From NCBI GenBank assembly GCA_046727895.1, contig JBKPDM010000038.1, positions 1 through 9,533 on the forward strand: a stretch of DNA of 9,533 bases, in the 5' to 3' direction. The stretch is from DATAOG01 sp046727895 (lineage in GTDB: Bacteria; Pseudomonadota; Alphaproteobacteria; Geminicoccales; Geminicoccaceae). Below the pieces are notes generated by a model. The model made no database searches. It saw only the letters and a program-made list of their open reading frames with translations, and had not been told where the DNA came from. Shown here piece by piece: positions 1 to 6,513 of the stretch (the first letter of the stretch is position 1; every line of letters starts with the position of its first letter). The position numbers were made by a program, and so were the translations under genes.

Positions 1-294
1 CCCTGGTACTGCACCTCCTACATTCACCCCTGCACGCTCGAGGATTTCGAGCGACTCTGTGCCGAGATCGGCGTCCGGATCGAGCAGCGCACCTGCCTCG
101 CCGCCAATGGCTCGCCGAGCCGTCTGGCGAGCAGCCGCTGGCTCGACAATCTCCTGAGCGAGCAGGCGCTGTTCGTCCTCAGTCGATCGGAGCCGAACGC
201 CGGCAGGCAGGCCGCCCCGGCGGCGCCGAGATCCGTTCGGCCGCCGCGAGCACGCGCGGCACCGGCACGTAGGCCGGCACCCGTCGGCGACTAG
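1..294 (+). CDS. metW: MetW, methionine biosynthesis protein, C-terminal part (5' truncated by window)
   Basis: The reading frame is open from base 1 to a TAG at 292-294 (97 codons), so the start and the methyltransferase-fold N-terminus lie outside. Residues beginning PWYCTSYIHPCTLEDFERLC, followed by EIGVRIEQR and ending LLSEQALFVLSR, match the MetW C-terminus (family pattern WYDTPNIH.CT..DF..LC ... NL..EQA.F.L.R). MetW is a SAM-methyltransferase-like protein normally encoded just after metX (homoserine O-acyltransferase) and linked to methionine synthesis; metX would be expected upstream. The conserved part stops near base 189. The last roughly 35 residues are a Pro/Ala/Arg-rich tail without family resemblance, lying antisense to the tail of the converging methyltransferase gene. 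Identification is firm on the conserved part; whether the tail matters is unknown. Confidence 0.85.
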   Translation, partial: PWYCTSYIHPCTLEDFERLCAEIGVRIEQRTCLAANGSPSRLASSRWLDNLLSEQALFVLSRSEPNAGRQAAPAAPRSVRPPRARAAPARRPAPVGD

Positions 295-967
295 GCACCC
301 GCTCGGCGGGCGCGGCATAGATCTGCTTCTCGGCCGTCATCAGCAGCACGCCGGCAAAGTGCTTGGCCCAGCGCAGGCCGAGCCGTTCCCAGGCGACCGC
401 GGTGCGCAGCACGAGACGCGATCGGCTCGGCGGCACGAACAGGGCGCGCGCCGTGTGCTTCGGCGTGAACAGGTTGTTGCGTAGGGCCTCCTTGAGCTGG
501 GTCGAGCTGAACGGCCGGCCGTGGCCGAACGGCGTGCTCTCGCTCAGACACCACAGGCCGCGCCGGTTCGGCACCACGATCAGCGCCTGACCGCCATCGG
601 CGAGCACCCGCCAGACCTCGCGCAGGAGCCGTTGCGACGGCTCGGCCGACTCCAGAGCATGGACCATGAGCACGCGATCGACGCTGCGATCCGGCAGTGG
701 CAGCTCGTCAGCGGCCGCCAAGGCGACCTGACAGGGCCGCTCAGGCGGCCAACGCACGGCGCCCTGCGCCGGCGACATGACGACGCAGATCCGCTCCGCC
801 CCATCGCTCAGCGGTCCGAGAAACGGCAGAGCGTAGCCGAGCCCGAGCACCCGGCGGCCGATGAGATCGGGCCAGAGCAGCCGAATCTGGCGGCCGACCA
901 GGCGGCGGACCAGCTGACCCTGGCGTGAGCCGTAAAACGCTTGCAGGTCAATGACGTCCGGGCGCAT
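179..967 (-). CDS. class I SAM-dependent methyltransferase
   Basis: 262 residues. The N-terminus (MRPDVIDLQAFYGSRQGQ) is the form typical of small alphaproteobacterial methyltransferases encoded beside gloB. VLGLGYALPFL (about residues 40-50) is the SAM-binding glycine motif I. DELPLPDRSVDRVLMVHALE (about 88-106) is the motif that follows in Methyltransf_11 proteins, and then come LLREVWRVLADGGQALIVVPNRRGLWC and TPFGHGRPFS. The fold ends around AEKQIYA (about residue 218); the remaining 40-odd residues are basic, proline-rich and of low complexity. The substrate is unknown. The ATG at 965-967 is supported by the family N-terminus and by AGGAG on the coding strand, although that spacing is only one base. 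It is divergent from gloB and convergent with metW, overlapping the latter by 116 bp. No signal peptide or membrane segment is seen, so it should be cytoplasmic. Confidence 0.85.
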   Translation of the reverse strand: MRPDVIDLQAFYGSRQGQLVRRLVGRQIRLLWPDLIGRRVLGLGYALPFLGPLSDGAERICVVMSPAQGAVRWPPERPCQVALAAADELPLPDRSVDRVLMVHALESAEPSQRLLREVWRVLADGGQALIVVPNRRGLWCLSESTPFGHGRPFSSTQLKEALRNNLFTPKHTARALFVPPSRSRLVLRTAVAWERLGLRWAKHFAGVLLMTAEKQIYAAPAERVPSRRRVPAYVPVPRVLAAAERISAPPGRPACRRSAPID

Positions 968-1030
968 GCTCCTGGCAGTCTGCTTGGGCTCGTCGTAGCG
1001 CGAGCGCGACCAAGATAGCGCGGATGTTCT

Positions 1031-1059
1031 ACACAGATAGGACGCAAGGGCGTCCGTGT
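1031..1059 (+). other. hairpin in the gloB leader / divergent intergenic region
   Basis: In the 130-base gap between the divergent methyltransferase and gloB genes, GGACGC (1040-1045), loop AAGG and GCGTCC (1050-1055) form a perfect 6-bp stem. ACAC (1031-1034) and GTGT (1056-1059) can extend it across a five-base bulge. It lies about 40 bases before the gloB ATG. It could be a leader structure or an operator for either gene; no known family is recognised and it may be chance. No convincing sigma-70 promoter was found for either gene in this gap. Confidence 0.3.
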
Positions 1060-1097
1060 GAACCGGTCGCGGCGCAAATGGTGGAGGGAAGGCGGCG

Positions 1098-1868
1098 ATG
1101 ACGCAGCTGGAGATTGAGCAGATCCCGGTGTTGAGCGATAACTATGTCTATCTGGTCCATGAGCCGAAGGCCGCCGTGACCGGCGTGGTCGACCCGGCCG
1201 TGGCGGCATCCGTGCTCGCGCGGCTGAAGGAGAGGGGCTGGGCCCTGGACTGGATTCTCGCGACTCATCATCACGCCGACCACACCGGTGGCAATCTCGA
1301 GCTCAAGGAAGCGACCGGCTGCAAAATCGCCGGCCCGAAGAAGGACGCTGCACGGATCCCCGGGATCGACCTCGGCCTGGTGGAAGGCGACCGCTTCCAG
1401 CTCGGCCAGACCGAAGCGGAGATCTTCGAGACACCGGGCCACACCTCGGGCCACATCAGCTACTGGTTCGCCGGCGCCAGAGTGCTGTTCTGCGCCGACA
1501 CCCTGTTCTCGCTCGGCTGCGGGCGCGTGTTCGAGGGCGATTTCGCGCTGATGTGGCGCTCGCTCAGCAAGTTCGCCGGTCTCCCGGACGACGCCCTGGT
1601 TTACTGCGCCCATGAATACACGCAGTCGAACGCGCGCTTCGCGCTCACCATTGACCCGGACAATCCTGCGCTCAAGAAGCGCGCCGCCGAGGTCGAGCAG
1701 CTGCGGGCCGCGGGGCGGCCGACCGTGCCGAGTACGCTCGGCGAGGAGCGGGCGGCGAATCCGTTTCTCCGGCCGCACGATCCGGGGATCCGCAGGCGCC
1801 TCGGCCTGGAGCGGGCGAGCGACGCCGAGGTGTTCGCCGAGATTCGCAAGCGCAAGGACCGCTTCTAG
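1098..1868 (+). CDS. gloB: hydroxyacylglutathione hydrolase (glyoxalase II)
   Basis: 256 residues, the usual glyoxalase II length. It hydrolyses S-D-lactoylglutathione to D-lactate and glutathione, the second step of methylglyoxal detoxification, in the cytoplasm. The metallo-beta-lactamase metal motif THHHADH is at residues 56-62 (H57, H59, D61, H62), followed by TPGHTSGHI with H115, the bridging aspartate in FCADTLFSLGCGR (D134) and CAHEYT (H172), so both metal sites are complete. The early LSDNYVYLV and the C-terminal RKRKDRF are also family hallmarks; the latter resembles the glutathione-binding RKWKD end of homologues. The ATG is preceded by GGAGGGA 10-16 bases upstream. The gene is complete and shows no damage. 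It is divergent from the methyltransferase gene, a common alphaproteobacterial pairing. Confidence 0.97.
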   Translation: MTQLEIEQIPVLSDNYVYLVHEPKAAVTGVVDPAVAASVLARLKERGWALDWILATHHHADHTGGNLELKEATGCKIAGPKKDAARIPGIDLGLVEGDRFQLGQTEAEIFETPGHTSGHISYWFAGARVLFCADTLFSLGCGRVFEGDFALMWRSLSKFAGLPDDALVYCAHEYTQSNARFALTIDPDNPALKKRAAEVEQLRAAGRPTVPSTLGEERAANPFLRPHDPGIRRRLGLERASDAEVFAEIRKRKDRF

Positions 1869-1976
1869 CGACAGCGCTGCTTTCGACCCTGCCGTTGTAC
1901 CAAGTTGCCCCCCAGCGCAAACTGGCTACTGCTGTCCGCTGGCCACGCGGCCGATCGAAGAGGCCGTAAAAGCACG

Positions 1977-2180
1977 ATCCTGCTCCAGGTCCTGCAGAAC
2001 CTAGTCAACCTGCTCGGCATCCCGAGCTCGCTGAATTTCGCCGTGATCGGCGGCGTGATCCTGATCGGCGTGCTGGCCGACCAGCAGTTCATGCGCTACC
2101 GCCAACGGCGGGCCGGTCTGCGCGCGCGTCGATCCGCCAAGGCGCTGAGCGAGCCCGGCGGCGCGGCCCTGCCGGGCTGA
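1977..2180 (+). pseudogene. C-terminal remnant of an RbsC/YtfT-type sugar ABC transporter permease
   Basis: The frame ending in TGA at 2178-2180 reads ILLQVLQNLVNLLGIPSS and then a hydrophobic segment (NFAVIGGVILIGVLADQ), closing with a basic tail (RYRQRRAGLRARR). This matches the last 50 or so residues of ribose-type permeases (pattern LIGVLQNGLNLLGVSS...QQ.VIG.VILLAVLLDQ..RRR). The preceding 250-plus residues of such a permease are absent: upstream of about 1977 the same frame gives only unrelated residues back to a TTG at 1905, and the intact gloB ends at 1868. No ATP-binding or binding-protein gene is nearby. It is therefore a truncated relic, probably left by a deletion or rearrangement downstream of gloB. 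The left boundary is approximate. The alternative is an unrelated small one-helix membrane protein of up to 91 residues starting at 1905, for which I see no ribosome-binding site. Confidence 0.6.
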
Positions 2181-2384
2181 GCCATCCAGCTGCCGACGCA
2201 CGCCAGCCGAATCTAATGGTCGAGATCCGACGGAAGGTGCAACGCAAGTCATTCTTACGCCCGCCTTTGGCCAAAAGCCGAAACTCCGGCGAGCACCTCC
2301 GAAGCCCGCACGCTTCAGGTAACGTAACGGGCAGATACTCGCGCTAGGTGCTTTCACCAAGTTGCTGGTGAAGCGAAGCGCCAG
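2181..2384. other. gene-free stretch with a short hairpin near the cyclase 3' end
   Basis: No coding potential is recognised on either strand. Two structures are visible: a 10-base palindrome TTTGGCCAAA at 2266-2275, and a 7-bp inverted repeat TTCACCA/TGGTGAA (2353-2359 and 2366-2372, loop AGTTGC). The latter lies just beyond the stop of the minus-strand cyclase gene. It lacks a T-run on either strand, so it is at best a weak or processed transcript end rather than a clear intrinsic terminator. Confidence 0.35.
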
Positions 2385-3740
2385 CTACGGCACCATTGCA
2401 GACGACAGCGGGGCCTCTTGGCGGACCTTCAAGACGTTGTACGCAGGAACCGGACGATGAAAGCCCTTTAGCGATAGCTCCCCAACGGATCGTGCATCGA
2501 TGTCGGGCTCAACCTTTGCGTACAGGCGCGGTGAAATGAGGATTTGTCCGTCGGCAGCCTCGCCGCAAAGGCGAGCAGCGAGATTGCACACTGTGCCAAT
2601 CGCTCCGTAATCGAGGCGCTCCTGAAAGCCGATCGTGCCGAGGGTGGCATAGCCCGTGGCGATCCCAGCCCCGAAGCCGAGCACATAACCGCGCTTGCGC
2701 CAGCCCAATGAGAGCACCGCCAGCGATTCGCGTATTCTCAGAGTCATGCGAATCGCCCTCCATTTCGTGATCCGCGAGCGCGACCGGAGCGTTGAACAGA
2801 ATCATCGCACCGTCTCCGGCAAAGTGCTCGATCGTGCCGTCGTACGTCATGATCGCTTGACCAAGCTCGGCATGGTACTCGCGCAGCACGCTCATGACTT
2901 CCTCGGGGTCGGCGGTCTCGGTAAAGCCGGTGAAGCCGCGCAGGTCCGCGTACACCACCGTGACCTCGGAGCGACGAGTCGTGAGGGGATCGTCAACTTC
3001 TCCTGACAAGATAAGATCGCTGATCTTCGGCGAGAGGTATCGCTTGAGCTTGGACAGTTGAGTGAGCTGTGACACCTGGTCGGCGACGCGGGCCTCAAGC
3101 GTCCGATTCCATTCGGCGAGTTGTTCTGCCTGCTGCTCCACCTGGTGGCTCTTCTCCTGGACTTCGTTGAACATTCTTGCATTCTCAATGGCGATCGCAG
3201 CCTGGTCGGCAAAGGTCGTGAGCAGCTCAATTTGCCGGTCCGAGAACGACCGAACCTCTGATCGGCGGATCAATATCGCTCCGATCGGGATACCTTCGCG
3301 GAGCAGCGGTGCCGCGAGTGTCGTCCGGTGGCCGTCCCGCTTCGCATGCTGACTGCCCTCGGGAAATTCACTCTCTTCAACGGCAAGGTTGTGGACTTGG
3401 ATCGTCTTGCCATCAACTACAGCCCGGCGGTGACCGTAGCTCGACTGACCGGCAGTCCCTGGCTGGGATGGCTTGAGGTCGGCATATGACCGAAGGCGGC
3501 CACTTGCCGAAGCAGACCACCCTCCAGGCGGAAAATCACGGCATTGTCTGCCTCGCAGAGGCGCGCGGCGTTCCGGCCCACCGCGTCAAGCACCGGTTGC
3601 AGATCAGTGGGCGAGTTCGAAATGACACGGAGGATTTCGCTCGTGGCCGTCTGCTGCTCCAGGGCCTCGGCAAGCTCGCGGTCGCGACGATCGAGTTCCT
3701 CCCGCAGTTTAGCAGCAGATGGACCGACTGCGCGCGTCAT
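2385..3740 (-). pseudogene. GAF domain / class III adenylate-guanylate cyclase, disrupted by two frameshifts
   Basis: Three consecutive frames rebuild one protein of about 450 residues. Frame 1 (3740 to about 3428) gives a short coiled coil (LREELDRRDRELAEALEQQT) and the first half of a GAF domain. Frame 2 (about 3425 to 2766) gives the rest of the GAF (RAVVDGKTIQVHNLA, EGIPIGAILIRR, FSDRQIELLTTFADQAAIAI), a coiled-coil linker and the start of the cyclase domain. That domain has both metal aspartates, in VVYADLRGFT and HFAGDGAMILFN. Frame 3 (about 2762 to 2385) completes it with GFGAGIATGYATLGTIGF, LDYGAIGTVCNLAARLC and QILISPRLYAKVE; the N..AR transition-state residues are present. Restoring one base near 3426-3428 recovers the family's VTGRAVVDG. 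Removing one base at the T-run 2763-2765 (plus strand) recovers DHEWRAIRM. There are no internal stops in the rebuilt frame. Intact homologues would make cAMP or cGMP under GAF control. The start is uncertain: there is no clear Shine-Dalgarno at 3740 and an in-frame TAG lies 14 codons earlier. It is a recent pseudogene, or intact with two sequencing errors. Confidence 0.8.
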
Positions 3741-4016
3741 CTCAATCGAGCCATGCGGCCGTTCCGCCGCGTCGCCGCCGGTTTCTACGCGCCCCCCTCA
3801 TCTGGCCCTCCCGAGGCTCTGGACCACGCTTGCATATACCATCTGGCCTCGGCTGCGGGACAGCCCAGTTTGGTGCCAGGCCGCGACCGTGCCCCCCAGG
3901 TCGCCTTTGGCCGAACCTCAGCAGCCGAATTGATTCCTCGGTCAAATCACGGCCGGACGTTCATAACGGGTCATTTTCGGACCTTTGGCCTCACCGCTTC
4001 GAAAGTCCGCTAGCTA
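3741..4016. other. gene-poor stretch upstream of the cyclase, possible interspersed-repeat DNA
   Basis: The 276 bases between the cyclase start and the end of the thi operon contain no gene I can support. A minus-strand TTG-initiated 67-codon frame (3742-3945) ends in TGA two bases before the cyclase ATG and is rich in Arg, Pro and Gly. It has no recognised domain, so a leader peptide or spurious frame are both possible. The part from about 3955 to 4015 is AT-richer and carries GGTCATTTTCGGACCTTTGG. That style resembles short noncoding repeats scattered in many alphaproteobacterial genomes; this is an impression only. No terminator with a T-run is visible for the thi operon. Confidence 0.3.
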
Positions 4017-4961
4017 CTAACGCCCCAGCTCGACCGCGTAGGTCTCGACGGGAGGAGGGGTCTTGATCAGGCCCTGCTGCGCAAGGAAGGCGGCGAAGCG
4101 CGCGTAGCGCGCCCGATCGAGCGCCGCCGGGCGGAGCGCAAAACGGCGAAGGGTGTCGCGCCAGGCGCGCCGGTTCAGCTCGTCGTCCAGCTCGGGGCGG
4201 CCCTGGACGAACAGCTTGAAGCTCTCGTCCGGGTGGTTGACCAGGTAGAGCACGCCCGCCTCGATCGCATCGAGAAAGCGCGGCAGGCGGTCGTCTTTGA
4301 GGAGCTTGGCGTTGGTGATGAAGATCAGCTCGTCATAGGCCGGCACACCCTCCTCCTCGGGGTAGAAGGCGCGACCCGGCTGGCCCTGCAGCTCGAGCTG
4401 GTTGAGCTCGAAATTGCGAAACGCCCCGATCACGCCGTCGACCTGCCTGGCAAGGAGGGCCGGTACGAGGGCGAAATTGACGTTGACCAGCTCGACCGCG
4501 TCGAGCCCGAGGCCATGCCTGGCCAGCATCGCCTTGAGCAGGGTGTCCTCGAAGCCGCCGACCGAGAAGCCGACCTTGCGGCCCTTGAGATCGGCGATCT
4601 GCTTGACCGGGCCGCCCGCGAGAACCAGGAGGCAGTTGAGCGGGGTGGCGATCAGGGTGCCGATCCGGACCAGCGGCAGGCCCTGATCGACCTGGATGTG
4701 CAGCTGGGGCTGGTAGCTGACCCCGATGTCGGCCTGACGGGCCGCGACCAGCTTCGGCGGATCGTTCGGATCGGCCGGGGCGACGATCTCGACATCGAGG
4801 CCGACCTGGTCGAAATAGCCGCGCTGCTTGGCGACCAGAATCGGCCCGTGGTCCGGGTTGACGAACCAGTCGAGCATCAGGGTCAGGTGATCGGCGGCGC
4901 CGGCCGGGCCGGTCCAGAGCAGCCCCGGCAGGAGCAGGGCAAGGACGCGAAGCGTCGACAT
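4017..4961 (-). CDS. thiY: ThiY-like periplasmic pyrimidine-precursor binding protein (NMT1/THI5-like)
   Basis: 314 residues from the chosen start. Residues 1-23 (MSTLRVLALLLPGLLWTGPAGAA) are a Sec signal peptide with probable cleavage at AGA-A/D. The mature protein begins DHLTLMLDWFVNPDHGPILV, the conserved opening of ThiY/NMT1 proteins (LDW..N.DH...V...GYF). PADPNDPPKLVAARQADIGVSYQPQL, DLKGRKVGFSVGGFEDTLLKAML and the later two-lobe pattern follow this family. It should bind N-formyl-4-amino-5-aminomethyl-2-methylpyrimidine or the related HMP in the periplasm and deliver it to ThiX/ThiZ. It is the last gene of a riboswitch-controlled minus-strand operon, 35 bases after thiX. An ATG nine bases earlier (4968-4970) abuts the Shine-Dalgarno and is unlikely to be used. 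Substrate choice is inferred from family and riboswitch, not shown. Confidence 0.88.
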   Translation of the reverse strand: MSTLRVLALLLPGLLWTGPAGAADHLTLMLDWFVNPDHGPILVAKQRGYFDQVGLDVEIVAPADPNDPPKLVAARQADIGVSYQPQLHIQVDQGLPLVRIGTLIATPLNCLLVLAGGPVKQIADLKGRKVGFSVGGFEDTLLKAMLARHGLGLDAVELVNVNFALVPALLARQVDGVIGAFRNFELNQLELQGQPGRAFYPEEEGVPAYDELIFITNAKLLKDDRLPRFLDAIEAGVLYLVNHPDESFKLFVQGRPELDDELNRRAWRDTLRRFALRPAALDRARYARFAAFLAQQGLIKTPPPVETYAVELGR

Positions 4962-4970
4962 CGGCGGCAT

Positions 4971-4975
4971 CCTCC
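4971..4975 (-). promoter_or_regulatory. Shine-Dalgarno deciding the thiY start
   Basis: The coding strand reads GGAGG immediately followed by ATG (4968-4970, zero spacing) and, nine bases after GGAGG, a second in-frame ATG (4959-4961). Spacing favours the second ATG, which also gives a cleaner signal peptide starting MSTLR. Confidence 0.7.
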
Positions 4976-4996
4976 AGGGTCAACGTCACGAGGGGC

Positions 4997-5755
4997 TCAT
5001 TCCTGTGCGCGGGAGAGGGTCTGCGGCGCCCAGGGCATGAGGCGGACCAGCAGGCGATCCACGATCAGGTAGAGGCCGAGCGCCATCGCCATGAGCACGA
5101 TCAGAGCGGCGAACATCAGGTCGATCTGCAGGCGTGCGTTGGCGTGCAGCATGAGGTAGCCGAGGCCGGCCGAGGAGCCGACCCACTCGCCGACCACGGC
5201 GCCGATCGGGGCGACCGCGGTCGCGATCCGGAGACCCGAGCCGAAGGCCGGCAGCGCCGCCGGCAGGCGCAGGAGAAACAGGACCCGCAGCCGCGTGGCG
5301 CCCATGGTTCGGGCGAGATCGAGCCAGCCCGGGTCGGTCCGGCGCAGGCCATCGAACAGCGCCGCGGTGACCGGGAAGTAGATGATCAGGATCGCCATGG
5401 CCACCTTGCTCGCCAGCCCATAGCCGAACCAAAGAACGAGCAGCGGTGCCAGCGCGAACACGGGGATCGTCTGCCCGAGCACCAGAAGCGGCAGCAGCCA
5501 GGGCTGGAGCGGCGGCAGGATGGCCATCGCGAGCGCGCTGCCGGCGCCGATCAGGACGCCGCCGAGCAGCCCGAGCAGGATCTCGACGAAGGTGATCCTC
5601 GTGTGCTCGGCGAGGAGGGGCGCCGAGCGCAGCAGTGTCTGCGCCACCGACCAGGGCGCCGGCAGCAGGAAGGGCGGCACGCCGGTTGCCCAGACCAGCC
5701 CCTGCCAGAGCAACAGCAGGCCGGCCAGGACCAGAAGCGGCCGCGGGTTGCTCAA
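4997..5755 (-). CDS. thiX: ThiX-like ABC transporter permease (BPD_transp_1 family)
   Basis: 252 residues, the usual length for SsuC/TauC/ThiX permeases. Hydrophobic segments lie near residues 8-24, 57-82, 84-112 and 117-135 and again after 180, consistent with six helices of the inner-membrane subunit. The ATPase-docking EAA loop is seen as DLARTMGATRLRVLFLLRLP, with the conserved Gly and terminal Pro. The start is TTG (5753-5755), overlapping the thiZ TGA stop as TTGA, so translation is probably coupled. No better ATG exists before the first membrane segment. With ThiZ and ThiY it forms an importer for a thiamin pyrimidine precursor. The fold and family are firm; the substrate rests on operon context and the riboswitch. 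Confidence 0.88.
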   Translation of the reverse strand: MSNPRPLLVLAGLLLLWQGLVWATGVPPFLLPAPWSVAQTLLRSAPLLAEHTRITFVEILLGLLGGVLIGAGSALAMAILPPLQPWLLPLLVLGQTIPVFALAPLLVLWFGYGLASKVAMAILIIYFPVTAALFDGLRRTDPGWLDLARTMGATRLRVLFLLRLPAALPAFGSGLRIATAVAPIGAVVGEWVGSSAGLGYLMLHANARLQIDLMFAALIVLMAMALGLYLIVDRLLVRLMPWAPQTLSRAQE

Positions 5756-6513
5756 GCGGCGACTTCTTGGGCATCGGCGAGGCGGGCCAGCAGCTCGCCC
5801 TGGCGGGCCAGCAGGGCGGGGTCGTGCAGATCCCGGGGCGGCGCGCCGGCGGGACAGATCGCCGGCTCGATGCGCGCGGGGCGGCCCGCCATGACCTGGA
5901 TGCGATCGCCGAGCCGGAGCGCCTCGAGCGGATCGTGGGTCACCAGCAGCACCGTGCGCCCCGCGAGCAGCGTCGCCGCCAGGGCCTGGAGTCGCGTCCG
6001 GGTGATCGCATCGAGCGCCGAGAAGGGCTCGTCCATCAGCACGACCGGACGATCTTCCATGAGCGTACGGGCGAGCGCGGCGCGCTGGCGCTGACCGCCC
6101 GAGAGGGTTGCCGGCAGCTGATCCCGCTGCCGGCTCAAGCCGACCCGGGCGAGCATGGCCTCGGCCTGGGCGCGGTCGGCGGGCTCGCCGCGCAGGCGCG
6201 CGCCCAGGGTCACGTTACCGAGCACCGAAAGCCAGGGCAGAAGGTTGTCCTGCTGCGCCATCCAGGCGAGGCGCCCGCTCAGCGGCTCGTGGTCGCTGCA
6301 CGCGACCGCGCCCGCTTCGGGCGCGGCAAGCCCGGCGATCAGGCGCAGGAGGCTGCTTTTGCCAACGCCGCTTGGACCGAGGAGGCAGGTCCAGTCGCCG
6401 CCGTGCAGGGTAAAGTCGAGGCCCCGGAACAGCGGCGCCCCGGCGTAGCTCAGCGACGCATTGGTGATTCTGATGTCGAACGAGGTTCGAGGCGCGCTGG
6501 CCGAGCTGTGCAC
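5752..6513 (-). CDS. thiZ: ThiZ-like ABC transporter ATP-binding protein
   Basis: 253 residues from a GTG start at 6511-6513. It carries a full set of nucleotide-binding motifs: Walker A GPSGVGKSS (46-54), Q-loop MAQQDNLLPWLSV (85-97), signature LSGGQRQR (137-144), Walker B VVLMDEP with the catalytic glutamate E162, D-loop SALD (165-168) and the switch histidine in THD (193). This is the SsuB/TauB/ThiZ group, energising the ThiX permease. An ATG 43 codons upstream (6642) would make the protein start inside the TPP riboswitch and translate its conserved core, so I reject it. The GTG gives the usual 13 residues before the first beta strand (FDIRITNASLSY). No other ATG, GTG or TTG lies in frame between the riboswitch core and that strand. 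AGGGA of the riboswitch 3' end lies just upstream and would serve as Shine-Dalgarno, with short spacing. Confidence 0.9.
   Translation of the reverse strand: MHSSASAPRTSFDIRITNASLSYAGAPLFRGLDFTLHGGDWTCLLGPSGVGKSSLLRLIAGLAAPEAGAVACSDHEPLSGRLAWMAQQDNLLPWLSVLGNVTLGARLRGEPADRAQAEAMLARVGLSRQRDQLPATLSGGQRQRAALARTLMEDRPVVLMDEPFSALDAITRTRLQALAATLLAGRTVLLVTHDPLEALRLGDRIQVMAGRPARIEPAICPAGAPPRDLHDPALLARQGELLARLADAQEVAA

Noticed and set aside
1029..1778. 249-codon minus-strand frame opposite gloB
   Set aside because: It lies fully antisense to an intact glyoxalase II gene with complete metal motifs, and shows shadow-like composition.
2001..2360. 119-codon minus-strand frame across the permease remnant
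   Set aside because: It has no recognisable domain and is antisense to the frame with clear permease similarity.
3742..3945. 67-codon minus-strand frame just before the cyclase start
   Set aside because: It has a TTG start, low-complexity basic composition and no domain. Its stop lies next to the cyclase ATG, but evidence is too thin to call a gene; it is described within the gene-poor stretch.
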